64,000 nucleotides of DNA from positions 1 through 64,000 of the forward strand of contig JAQGBZ010000042.1 in NCBI GenBank assembly GCA_034687125.1. The letters run 5' to 3'. The DNA comes from Neelides folsomi. Its lineage: Eukaryota > Arthropoda > Collembola > Neelipleona > Neelidae. The notes under the pieces are model-generated. The model was given only the letters and a program-made list of their open reading frames with translations. It was not told the DNA's origin and did no database searches. Shown here one piece after another: positions 25,019 to 35,386 of the stretch. Both the position numbers and the translations under genes were made by a program. Positions within the stretch are counted from its first letter, which is position 1. Every line of letters starts with the position of its first letter.

Positions 25019-28000
25019 TTATAAAAAATTAATACCGTAAAAAGTGAGGATTTTATCAATGTTTTTCCTAAAGTGTTTTAGACGATACTCGATTGCAAAA
25101 TCAGAAAATGGATGTTTTGCAGCATCCTTCGCATTTCCAACTTCAATTTGAACGTCGAGTGCTCCAAGGTTAATTCCGGCAGGATGAGAATGACCCGGAT
25201 GTTCGCATTCACATCCATCATCGTGGATTATTCTCTTTTTGATTTCATCCCTTTTCTTCATTATGTTAATTTTGCACAAATCCTCTGGAGTCGAAAGGAA
25301 GAAAACTCTGTTTGGGTCCCAGGAGTTGTCAAACATCACTTTCGCGTCTTCCATTGAAGAAGGGAATCCATGAAGAACCCAGCCTTTCTTTTGGCAATCA
25401 TCTTGGCGCAAACGTCGCTATTGATGGGAAATTTAAACACATTATTACTCTATTTTTTTAAATTAATTCTAATAGATAAATATGTTATGTTAATAACAGT
25501 TAATAAATAAGCTAAATATCGTTATTTTACGAACAAAAAATGATGGATATAGCTATTTGAAGCAATTAAATATTCATTTAATATTAATTAATTTAAATAC
25601 ATCGAGCAACGTCTTCACAGCAGCCTCAGAAAGTGGAACCAATTTTTCAATATAATTCCTGCAGTCTTCAGAAATGGCGTCTCTCCATAACGTTCCTCCT
25701 CGGATTAGATCCAGCCAGTTTATTTTGATTAAATTGAATCGATGGGCCAAGTAAGTAGCCAAACGACTTTTACCGCCTAATTAAAATTATGAATTTTGTA
25801 TAAATTTTTATCTAATAGAAAATCCCAAAATTTTCAATTCATTTCTTATTTATATATATATATAAAAATAATATAAAAATAATAATATTAGGGGAGACCG
25901 GGGTGAGTTGGTGGGTTTTTTTACTAAATGTTTAATTGCATTGAATGTTTTCATTTAAAAATACTGATTTATTTAATATTTATATATATTTAAATAAGTT
26001 TAACTATTGAGATATAGAAATAAATTACTACAAGTATTTAATTAATTGAATTTAGATTGCAAAAAAATTGATTTTGATATTACAACAAGTCGAAGAGCTC
26101 GACCCTGACCAGGGGCGAGTTGGTTGACTACACGTTGCGAGTTGGTATATTGTTAAAATTTGTATTAAAGTTAATTAAATTGTAAAATATTAATATTTTA
26201 AAGTCTTCGCCGCATTTTTCTTTCCTTTCTTTGAGTCACAGGAGTTTCATTTAGAATTGTTGTTTTTCGAGCCTTCTTCTCTGCTAACTCGTTCCGAATC
26301 GGAATTTCTGTTAAAACGGTGGGCTTTCTCTTCTTCCTTCCTCTTTCAACTTTTCTTGGTTCTGCCTTTGGGAAAGGTCGAATTGAAAAAAATTTAATGG
26401 GAATCATTAATTAACTTACGTTAAAAAATATAAACGTATGAAAATATAAATAAACGTATACCAACTCGCTCCTGTTTCAATAGTATTGGTTTTTTATTTG
26501 AAAATAAATTAACATGGAATTAAGGTATTTTCATCAGTTATGTCAAACATATTAAGCAATATCATTTTCAATTTAAGTTCTCAATTAAATTAAATACGGT
26601 TTTTAAAATGTTAAAATATTACACTTAACTTTGAACAATATTTGCTTTGTTAATAAAAGTCAAATTGCTTATATGAAATGAAAATCTAATTTAATTTAGT
26701 TTTTCTGCAGCAATTTAAATATAAGAAACAAATATTAGCATAATCGCTACATCAGTTCGGAAATTAGATAATAATTTATAGGCTTTATTATTAAGACGCG
26801 AAAGAATTATTGTCTTTTAAAATATTATATTTTTAATCTCTATTATATTTGTTTATTAATATACATTTACAATTTTAATAAACTTGATAAATTAGGCTAT
26901 ATCCATATTAAACTTGTCAAAATAAATAACGTTTTGTTTTAATTATGAAAATAAAAACGAATATTAAAGATTGTTAAATATTGAAAACATGTTAAATTCA
27001 TCCCATAACATCAATTTTAATTTATATTTATTAAAAATGAATATTTTAATAATTTTATTGCACAAGCCCAGCTAGGTATAGTAACTGACTAATCTTCTTT
27101 CCGAGAATCTCCTTTTTGATCTTACGTTAAAGGTTTCATATGTATTTGTAATAGTATAACAATGTTTTAGAGCTTACTTCCAGATGATCCAATAAGTAAA
27201 ATTCTTGGTATAAATGGGCCAAAATTTGGTTTTTCCGTTAAGAGATAATTTAAAAATTCCTCTCTAAGATCTTCGGGCTTTGTGCTCTTCCGTCTCAGAA
27301 AACTAAGAGTCTTTGAGAAATAACACTTTTTAAGTTTATAAAATTTTAGATTTTGTATAGAATAACCAAATAAATTAATTATATATATTCCTACCCTACC
27401 TTGCAAATTGAAGAATCATAACAGGCTGCGATTTCTCTCAAATTAAAATAATCTTCATATTTCCTCATTGAAGTATAAGAGATTTGGCTCTGAAGAAGTA
27501 CAATGTCTTTTTCTTGTTTTGAGTAAAAGATTTCATCGCAATAGACTCCGCACTTATCATCATCCTCTTTGTCTATGTCTTTGCCTTTTACTTCTTTCGC
27601 TTCTTTTGAAGGCGTTGGAGGTGCAGGTGGATAAACGATGAAAACTTGTCTTGGCAAAAGACCTGCAGTTTGAGCACAAATCGCTTGGGCTTTTGATTGG
27701 GGAAATCCTAATAAAATAAAAATAATTAATTTTTGGTTAAAAACAAAAAGTCAATCAAATATTATCAAAAAAATCAAATTATTCATTTTTCTTACCAAAA
27801 ATGATATATCCCTTTTCTAAGCAATCGTCCATTGAAATCCTCCGAAGGATTGTGGAAACGAGAAGATTCCTTAATGGATCTCCAGCATCAATATCGGCCA
27901 CAGGATCCAGAAAGAGGCTGAGAGGATCTCCGAGTTGTTGAGGAGCTGACTTGATAATTTCATCAAGCGTCAGTGATTTGATTCCAGTATGCTCCGCAAT

Positions 28001-28414
28001 CGTATGGATTAAGGATTCGGTATCTGAAGGGAATAATGTAAATCAGATCTACAATGATAATTTATATACAACTAATGAAGATAAAAATGTATTGTTCTTA
28101 TTTGTGGTGGCCAAGGTTTTTACCTCTCTTTGTTCCTAGAATGAAGATCTGTGGAGAATAGAGGCCTTTTGCAATCCGCCGAATTTCGTCTTTAATGTAC
28201 AGGAGTGGATCTTTTGGCTTCCAGATGATTAATTCCTTCATCAGCTCCTAAATTAAATTGTAATTAAGTGAACGCTTTAGCGCATTTAAGAACTTTATGG
28301 TAGTTGAAAGAGTGAAATCTTAAGTACCTGCATGACTCCATAAAGATTGTAACATTCACAGTAGACTTCATTTTCCGGATAGAACTTTAAGGGCCTCGCA
28401 CAGGGGTCGGCCAT
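25019..28414 (-). CDS. AK8: adenylate kinase 8-like, two kinase domains
   Basis: Seven exons (28,414-28,328; 28,247-28,124; 28,023-27,796; 27,707-27,400; 27,310-27,178; 25,776-25,601; 25,417-25,019) join in phase and give 484 residues (human AK8 479). The layout is that of AK8: a helical N-terminus followed by two nucleoside-monophosphate kinase domains. The second domain has an intact P-loop (G-S-S-G-S-G-K-S) split across the 1.4-kb intron, then D-C-Q-K-K-G-W-V-L-H-G-F-P and N-R-V-F-F-L. The first domain keeps its core strand (I-F-I-L-G) and the K-G-Y-I-I-F-G-F-P motif, but its P-loop reads G-T-K-R-G-D-T-E-S and lacks the Lys. Acidic and Cys/His-rich insertions sit where lid regions belong. 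Animal AK8 phosphorylates AMP and is linked to cilia and sperm tails. Confidence 0.85.
25885..26485 (-). mobile_element. deletion remnant of a pogo-like transposon in an AK8 intron
   Basis: Inside the 1.4-kb AK8 intron, inverted ends read GACCGGGGTGAGTTGGT (about 25,895) and ACCAACTCGCTCCTGTTTC (about 26,459). Between them, a minus-strand open frame (26,407-26,198) encodes a Lys/Arg-rich tail of the kind found at the C-terminus of pogo/Jerky-type transposases. It has R-G-R-K-K-R-K, then two T-E/N-x-P repeats. The catalytic domain is missing. The GAGTTGGT motif recurs internally at about 26,105 and 26,140. Confidence 0.55.
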
Positions 28415-28419
28415 TTTTA

Positions 28420-29106
28420 ATTAATTGAACGTTTATTAAACTTTACAGCTTTTTCCTGTGAAATGTTAATTATTTCTTCTCAACTCACAATTAAATAAAA
28501 GTTTATTCAACGAAGAGCAGTGAATATATCTCAAAAGATTCCCTTAGCAATATTGTAAATGGTTATATACATACTATATTATGGGAACGTGTTACAATAA
28601 TGTTTAATATCGTGGTTAAATGCAAAGATCTTTAAGGGATAATAATCAAAAATATTTATTATTATTATAAAAACCATTAAAAAGTTTAAATTATTCCGTA
28701 TTTTTCAATTTTAAACAAAATTAATTATTATTAGAGAATATTATAAATGTTACACCTCTCCCCATACATTATGTCACTAACTTTACATCACCTATATAAA
28801 GGGTTAGAGTACAAATTAATAAAATACCTATGTACTTTTAGGGACACTTATTTACTCATTTCGGGTATTTAAATAAAAGAGGTCCATTCCATTGAAGTTC
28901 ATTTAATGATAATTTCTATTTTTATATCTGTTAATGTAATAATTACAAAATTTTTATGAAAATGCAATAAATTAACAAGTGTCATTATATTCAATTACTG
29001 AAGTAGATATAAAAATTAAAGGGTTGACAAAATTTAGGAAATTAATTTTAGGAATTATTTTTATTCTTAAAAGGTACAATAAGTCATGTCAGAATAAATT
29101 TCATTC
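28420..29106. other. upstream region of AK8, no gene recognised
   Basis: AT-rich sequence between the AK8 start and the second foldback element. It should hold the AK8 promoter. No clear TATA or initiator pair was seen. Confidence 0.5.
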
Positions 29107-29114
29107 TTATTCTA

Positions 29115-30027
29115 GGAAACTCCCTAATCCATCTAATGCAATAGCATCTAACACTAAAGAATCGAAACTTTTCCATCTAAAACAAAAGGATCGACATACT
29201 AAAGCATCTAAACATTAAAGGATCGAAGTATTAAGGCATCGATGCATATAAGGATCGAAGGTCTTTTGCATGGATATAAAAAAGTATCGAACACCATAAG
29301 TATCGATTGATTTTTCGATCAAATGACATTTGTATCTAAATTACGAGTTTTGATGTTTGTGGAATACCACAGCCATTAGTAAACTTTTTGACTTATGAAT
29401 TAATTACATACTGCAAAATATGTTTATTACAGGCCTTAAATTATCGTAGAATACCCAGGCCTGGTATTTTATGATCACAATTAAATGATCATTTAAAATA
29501 AAAATTAAACCATTTTAAATAAAAATATAATTAATAATCTAATATTTATAAGAGATTTAATTAATCATTAACAAAGTCATTAAGAATATTCTTAATTTAA
29601 TCAAGTTAAAAAATAAAAAAATATAAAACAATATATAGTTCTTTTTTGAAAATAATGAATATAATTAAATAAATCTTTTGAAAATAATAATGACCATAAG
29701 TATAAGGTGGTTGATAATCTTGAATCTACAAGGCATAGTAAAGTACATAGATAATCATATTTGTATGGAGATTATGACATTTCTTAAGCTGTTATTTATT
29801 GATTTTTGATCTTTTGATACTTAGATGCTATATCTATTCAATACTTTAGTCTTTCGATCATATGTTTCGATCCTTATATACTTCGATCCTTTTATTCTTA
29901 GATCGTTTTACATGTCCATACTTATATACATCGATGCATTAGCATTAGATACTTTAGTTTAGATGCTTTTTTTTTCGATGCTATATTATGTACATTCTTT
30001 TGTTTTCGATGCTATAGGGGCTTCCCC
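29115..30027. mobile_element. foldback-type transposable element, copy 2, with 8-bp target duplication
   Basis: The element is flanked by the direct repeat TTATTCTA (29,107-29,114 and 30,028-30,035). The ends are inverted and imperfect. The left begins GGAAACTCCCTAATCCATC and the right ends in reverse complement as GGGGAAGCCCCTATAGCATC. Both arms are arrays of short degenerate subrepeats (CATCTAAACATTAAAGGATCGAAG-type on the left, its complement on the right) around a unique AT-rich core (about 29,375-29,800). The core shows no indels relative to copy 1. There is no transposase, so it depends on an enzyme made elsewhere. An 8-bp duplication fits hAT or P superfamily elements. Confidence 0.85.
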
Positions 30028-30035
30028 TTATTCTA

Positions 30036-30365
30036 TAATAACAATAACTAAAGAGAAACACTTGTACAAAATTTAATCATTTTGTCTCAAAACTGGTTAA
30101 TACGTTTAATAAATACATATGAGATCCATTCTGGAATTATACATATATGTAAGTTCTTATTACCTACTAGATAAATATTACGATATTCCTTCTAGTCAAT
30201 AAACAGTATGTGCAATACATCATTAGTTTCGATGATACTGTCCATGTTAATGTACTTTACAATCACTAACAAAACCAGTGATGAAATTACTTTATGTGTC
30301 ACACATAGACAATTGACCATGCCACTCCCTTCAGTATTAACTTACAAATTATATATTATTATGTA
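30036..30365. other. no gene recognised
   Basis: AT-rich spacer between the foldback element and the next small element. I see nothing in it. Confidence 0.5.
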
Positions 30366-30634
30366 ACCAGCAATGCTTCTCCCGACGGGTTGGCAACTCC
30401 TTTCCATTAAAAACTATTAAATAGTGCATATGATTCCAAGGGTTTCCAACTTATTGAATTATTGAATTAATTGGTATTGTATTATTCTTATCAATCATTT
30501 GTAAGTGCAATAATCCGGCAAAAATAAGATTCTTATTTTAAAGTTGAAAATCCTAGATAATAAATATATTCACCATTTAATAGTATCTAATGGAAAGAAG
30601 TTACCAACCCGTCGGGAGACGGGCCATTGCTGGT
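30366..30634. mobile_element. 269-bp MITE with about 45-bp inverted ends
   Basis: The left end ACCAGCAATG, then CTCCCGACGGGTTGG and CTTTCCATTA, is matched in reverse complement by the right end (about 30,589-30,634). There are a few mismatches and a small length difference. The centre is AT-rich and non-coding. No clear target duplication was found. Confidence 0.7.
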
Positions 30635-31215
30635 CTTTAGTTATAAAATATCAGTGTATTTCTGTAATCCGTCGACATTTAGCTCTTATTACAACAGTGT
30701 AGGCTGATCATGTTCCGATTTCGTGTGTTCCAGCCCGGTCAGATTCCGAGTCGGACTTTAGCATAGCTATGATCCCCAGGCACATTTGGGGCCCGGAGGC
30801 GGACAAATAAATATTTTTTAAAAAATCATAAAGAATCAGGCAAGAGAGGGAAAGAATTTGTGAAAAAACATACCATATGAACGTATGTCAAACTCAAACT
30901 CGCCAACTTTTCCAAAATATTTCAAAAGTTTGTAAAACTCCTTGCCAAAACCCACATTGTCGCAGATGTCTTTAGGACAATCGGGTTAATTAAAAAAATT
31001 CCGTTACATTTTACATGGAAAGATTCCGGTCAGATTGGCATTTACAATTTAGTTGCAGTAAGAGCTAAAAGTTTGCTTAATAGCACAAACCCTGATATTT
31101 TATAAAGATAGATGTTATGTATGACGTTATTAGTTTAAAGAATTGAGACGGAGTTATTAGTCAAATTGTTTATCTCTTCTTAATGTCATTATTGTTTGCG
31201 TGACATTGAACATCA
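30635..31215. other. no gene recognised
   Basis: Mostly AT-rich, with one patch of higher G+C at about 30,700-30,810 that has no open frame of note and no visible ends. It ends at the promoter of the small secreted-protein gene. Confidence 0.4.
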
Positions 31216-31253
31216 TATAAATAGCGGCATTTAAGTTAAATAAAGTCATCAGT
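31216..31253 (+). promoter_or_regulatory. TATA box and arthropod-type initiator
   Basis: TATAAATA lies at 31,216-31,223 and TCAGT at 31,249-31,253, with the A of the initiator 35 bases from the first T of the TATA box. This spacing is close to the usual -31 arrangement. TCAGT is the arthropod initiator consensus. The downstream transcript would have a short leader of about 120 bases before the ATG at 31,370. Confidence 0.6.
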
Positions 31254-31369
31254 CACTTGAGTTGACACCAAACAGAAAAGACTCTTACACATCTCTTGTC
31301 ATTTCCCTATTATCCATTTTTTCAAGTTCAAATAATTTCAATATCCCATCTCCACATTTTCACATTAAA

Positions 31370-31799
31370 ATGAAGATTAATTCTATTGTAATTAACAAAA
31401 ATCATAATTATTGAACTCTCTACTTATTTAATAAATTTTCTCCAAAAAACAAATACAGAATTAAAATATTTATTTTATTTCCAGGTTCTTTTTGGTACTT
31501 TCCTCGGCGGTTTAGTGGTTCTTTCCATGATCCAATCAGTCAAATCCCTTCCCGTTCAAACTGACTTACCTTCTCTTCGTGTAGAACGAGCTGACGAAAA
31601 ATTCCGCCCGTTCAAAAATCCCGTTGCGGTCGGGCGAGGAAGATTCAACAGAGATTTAAGCGAGGAAGATCCTAATAGCTTTACTCAAGGAGATGATGAA
31701 GCTCTTGCTTTACTTCTTATGAGTAAAATTGAAAAAAGTGAAAAAACCGTTCGATCTATTGCCGACGTTAAAAGTGAATCCAAATGGAGGAGAATTTAA
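31370..31799 (+). CDS. small secreted protein or peptide precursor
   Basis: Two exons (31,370-31,387 and 31,485-31,799) join in phase 0 and give 110 residues. The first six codons plus the start of exon 2 form a signal peptide: a hydrophobic core L-F-G-T-F-L-G-G-L-V-V-L-S-M-I followed by Q-S-V-K-S. The mature part has no cysteines. It is basic then acidic, with an R-G-R-F-N-R segment, and ends in K-W-R-R-I. Single and paired basic sites could be cleaved by prohormone convertases, so a neuropeptide-like precursor is possible. I recognise no known peptide family. A TATA/initiator promoter lies just upstream. The coding ORF, signal peptide and promoter agree, so I believe the gene is real. Confidence 0.65.
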
Positions 31800-32052
31800 T
31801 CATTTAATTAATTATTAAATTTATATTTATACAAGGCATTGTTAAACACACTAAATCAAAATGATATTCTTTAAAACTAAAAAATTTATAAAAACTTTTT
31901 TATTCTCTATTTTCTTTGAATAAAAATATATTTCTATAAAAAACATTCATGAAATGAAATTAAAATATATTTGCAATAGCAAAAAATCCTTATTGCATTT
32001 TAATCATAATGAAGCAAAAAATAAAAAGGAGAATTGTTTTTAAATCTAAAAT
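31800..32052. other. convergent 3' spacer
   Basis: A short AT-rich gap between two convergent stops. It contains AATAAA-like sequence at about 31,919 and holds the 3' UTRs of both neighbours. Confidence 0.5.
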
Positions 32053-32865
32053 TTATGGATTCTTTTTCACAAAATATTCATATAATTTGGTTTCAAACAC
32101 AAACTTGTCAAACTTATCTCGTCCCCTCACATTGCGATCAAAAGCATTTCGAATGTATTCAGTGAGTTTGGCCAAATTCCTCACACCATCAAATTCCCTG
32201 GAACTCTTCGTTTCTCGGAACTCCAGACCTCGAGCCTTCACTGCATTCTGAAGTAAAATAGCCAAGTAAGGTTTATTCTCATTGTAAACACGGTCATTCC
32301 GAATGAACTGAAGGTTCCTCAGCACAATGTTAATCGCGAGGCGAAATTCATTTGTGATCGTGGGATAAAAGTGGCCTTTAGGACGATGGGCTTTGGAGAA
32401 CCCATAACTTCGCATGTAGTCAAAGTACAAGTTCCAGTGATGAACTTCAATGATGAAGGTTATGAACAATTTCCTCACGATTTCCAACTTTGTGTGCCGT
32501 TTTCCCTGTTTTAAACTTAATGTGCTCAAAATTTGTGATCGATTCAGAAGGAGTTTCTCTATAAAGTCATTTGGAAGTTTTAACCAAAAGGCCTTTTGGT
32601 AGAAATCTCCAATTAATTGATAATTGTTAGTTCCGAACATCTTTGGATTGAAACTTTCCAATGCGGCTGATCGAGCTGAGAGAAATTTGGGGAACAATTT
32701 TGTAAATTCTATAAAAATCAATTATATTTTATTAATTTTGTAATTTCTTGAATAATAATTACTTTTATTTGGTTGCCATTTTTTAAAAAAGTTGTTAATT
32801 GTTGAACTTTGAACCTCGCCAGTTTCTTCAGCACTTTCAATGTCTTTGTTTCCGCTCAACATCAT
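32053..32865 (-). CDS. unrecognised protein, paralogue of the C-terminal domain of the gene at 35.4-40.2 kb
   Basis: Two exons (32,865-32,763 and 32,708-32,053) join in phase 1 and give 252 residues from an ATG-ATG start. The body is alpha-helical and closely resembles the last exon of the upstream minus-strand gene. Shared motifs are the introductory N-F-F-K-K-W, then R-K-L-F-I-x-F-I-x-E-V-H-H-W-N-L, F-D-Y-M-R-S-Y-G-F-S, R-L-A-I-N-I-V-L-R and N-D-R-x-Y-N-E-N-K. No known domain is recognised. The conserved E-V-H-H-W cluster could be a metal or active site, but that is speculation. A short start exon may be incomplete: remnants resembling the upstream paralogue's 5' exons lie at 34.4-34.9 kb. 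A 3' partner is absent. Confidence 0.7.
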
Positions 32866-32869
32866 TCTT

Positions 32870-34400
32870 TTTCTTATCGAAACTTAAGATGAAGCACTAA
32901 TAACTAATATAAACTCGTGTATTTAAATGAAATAGAAAGAATGAACAACTTTGATTGTCGCCTTCATAGTAAGTAACAACGTCCAATTCTGATTCTCCAT
33001 GATCTCCTGCTTTCATTTTGTTAGTGTCCGTTATTGTATAGTAAAAGTCATCTCCCGGTTTCACCATCATATTTTGAAGTCTCTCTATAAAAGGAGCTAA
33101 TGCATATAAGGCGATTTTAGGCTATATTCACCTCTCATTCTAACACTGACATTCTTCAATTTAGCTCAAATTTGGACACGATTATAAGAAACCATCTTAA
33201 ATGACAATGGTCATGGCCCCAATAAATATTACTTTATAGTTTTCATGAAAATCTTAGATCCTTACGGACTTTTACCGGTCACCCTTACGGGTCACTTTTC
33301 ATAAAAGTGAGTATTATAAATGCATGTATTATTCATTTTTGACAAGACAGCATGTTTTGATTTTCATAAAAGACATGTGCAATATAGCTTTATCTTTATG
33401 ATAAACTTTGTCCCAAGTCTGATTACTTTACCGTAAAAGAGATAAAAAATAACCAAGATGGGCCATTTTTGAATAAAATCTTAAAAGCTTACACTATTCT
33501 GCCGAATATACCGAACTGCCAAATGGCCGGCTTGAGTTCTAAATGTCTGCAAATCACCATGCTGACAATGGTGCAATCTTGCAGATGGTATTCAATTTTA
33601 TTGGGTGAGGTTAGGTTAGAAGTCAGTCTCTGACATACAACTATACATAAAAAATGGTGCACCATGGTGAATATGGTGAGTTAGACATTCCGAATTTTAA
33701 CCAAAATGCCAATATCTTTCACTTTTGTCATATTTTTTAACTTTGTCACCCTAGTTAAAAAATATGACATGTTACCATCACAACCGCGCATGCCAAAAAA
33801 TATCCATTTCAGTCTATTCTCAAAATAAAAATTTTTCTCTGTAAAGTATTGTATAAACAATCAGTATACAACCCAGGGTCATAGTAGTTTCCTCTACAAC
33901 TTGAGGTAGAAGAATAAACCTGGTAAGGCCCCACGTTCCGGAACGTAATCAATACTGGCCTCCAGCTGAGGTTCTATACCCTCCATCTCCACATTGTGAA
34001 CCTAACCATCCCATCTTAAGCAATACCAATCTGTACCCAAAAGCACTAAAATAAGAATATGAATTGTAAAAGTCTGTCAAGACTAGGGTCAATATCCGAC
34101 AATAAACTCTCATTATTTTTTACTATTAATTGTTAATCACTCAATCAGAAGAGATTAATTTAAATTAATCTTGTAGGATTTCAAGAGTATATCACTTTGA
34201 TTTGTATATAGAAAACTAAGAAAACTATATGTAAATAAGTGTAAACCAGATGTTTATTTGGATTTGACTGGAATGAACGTCACGAATATTTTTGATGTGT
34301 TACTTCATCATCTCTACGACTTTCTTGCATCTTTAAAGAGATTTGACACTTAGCGCCAGCGTCCATAAAGCGCCTCCTATGAAACATATGAAGTCAAAAG
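32870..34400. other. no gene recognised
   Basis: Non-coding as far as I can see. It contains a 16-bp perfect hairpin (33,727-33,742 with 33,753-33,768, arms GTCATATTTTTTAACT) and a patch of higher G+C near 33,890-34,020 without an open frame. Confidence 0.45.
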
Positions 34401-34410
34401 TTTACCAACT

Positions 34411-34877
34411 TGCTCCTCTTTCTTTCCTAACTTTAGGAATCAAAGTCATTTTTCTCAAGTCATGTGCGTATAGTTCTTGGGCATCTCTCCTTCTCCTTAA
34501 TACATGAATTTTGATAGTTTAAAATAATGATTTTCTAATCATTAGCTCTACTTGTATGTAATGGTAATTCAGCTTTTTTCCCTCACCTTGGATTATGAAT
34601 TAGTCCAAGTTGAATCATGAAAAAATTCTTTCGTTTCTTCTTCAATCCCCTGCGCTTTCCGATCGATTATTTCTTCAAATTCGGTAATTAAGTCATTGTT
34701 CGTTCGTTTGTCAGGTGAAATTAAAAGTTCCGTTTAAGCTATGAATGGAAAGCTCAAAATGAGCTTGATTTCTTCTTTTATATCCTTCTCAATTCTCGTA
34801 AATAATAGAAAAAGGTTTAAAGAAATGAGAATAATGCTAAGGATTGTAAAAATGGTTTTTTCCCAACCCGTATGCAT
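34411..34877 (-). pseudogene. broken 5' exons related to the neighbouring tandem gene
   Basis: Minus-strand sequence from an ATG at 34,877 encodes a hydrophobic membrane segment (I-F-T-I-L-S-I-I-L-I-S-L-N-L-F-L-L-F). An in-frame TAA near 34,735 follows. The same frame then gives an acidic stretch (L-I-T-E-F-E-E-I-I-D), and a shifted frame runs to a strong donor at 34,586. A second piece (34,495 to about 34,411) opens with R-R-R-R-D and contains H-D-L-R-K. It enters in the same phase (2) as the matching exon of the 35.4-40.2 kb gene, which has R-K-K-R-G and F-D-L-R-K. These look like the duplicated 5' part of the 32-kb paralogue, now interrupted. Whether any is still transcribed is unknown. 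Confidence 0.4.
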
Positions 34878-35386
34878 TTTTCCTATATGAGCGATTGAAT
34901 CCACACAATTCTTTCTCTTAATCAATGAATATTTATAATTGTAATGATTATAAGCAATGACAATGATTAACATTAACTTACATTTAGCTCTTTTATCATA
35001 TAGAAAATGAGTATAATAAATTGTTATTAAACTTTTGAAAGTTGGCTGAATGATTTCTATTAACCAGTGTGTAGTATAATATTATGAATATTTTTATACG
35101 AAAATAAATATCCACTATGCATAAGATAATTTCTAATTAATAAAGATTAAATTAAAACAAATGCTTATTTACAAATGAATCGATGCATATAATTGATCTA
35201 GTGAAATATAATGGGAATGAGAATGATACTCGCACAAGGTTTATTGACTATATTATTCAAAGCACAATTCGTAAATGAATAATAATCTCGTAATGCATTA
35301 TAAGTTCATGAGGTTCATAACTGCTGCATTAAATGTCATTAAATAATGTTGAATTTGTTTTTTTAACTGCTTTTATTAAACCAATA
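34878..35386. other. no gene recognised
   Basis: AT-rich spacer between the two tandem paralogues. It should hold the 3' UTR of the upstream gene. Confidence 0.5.

Noticed and set aside
33727-33768. 16-bp AT-rich hairpin considered as a transcription terminator or small RNA
   Set aside because: Arms are nearly pure A/T and isolated, there is no neighbouring transcript, and chance or a decayed element is more likely.
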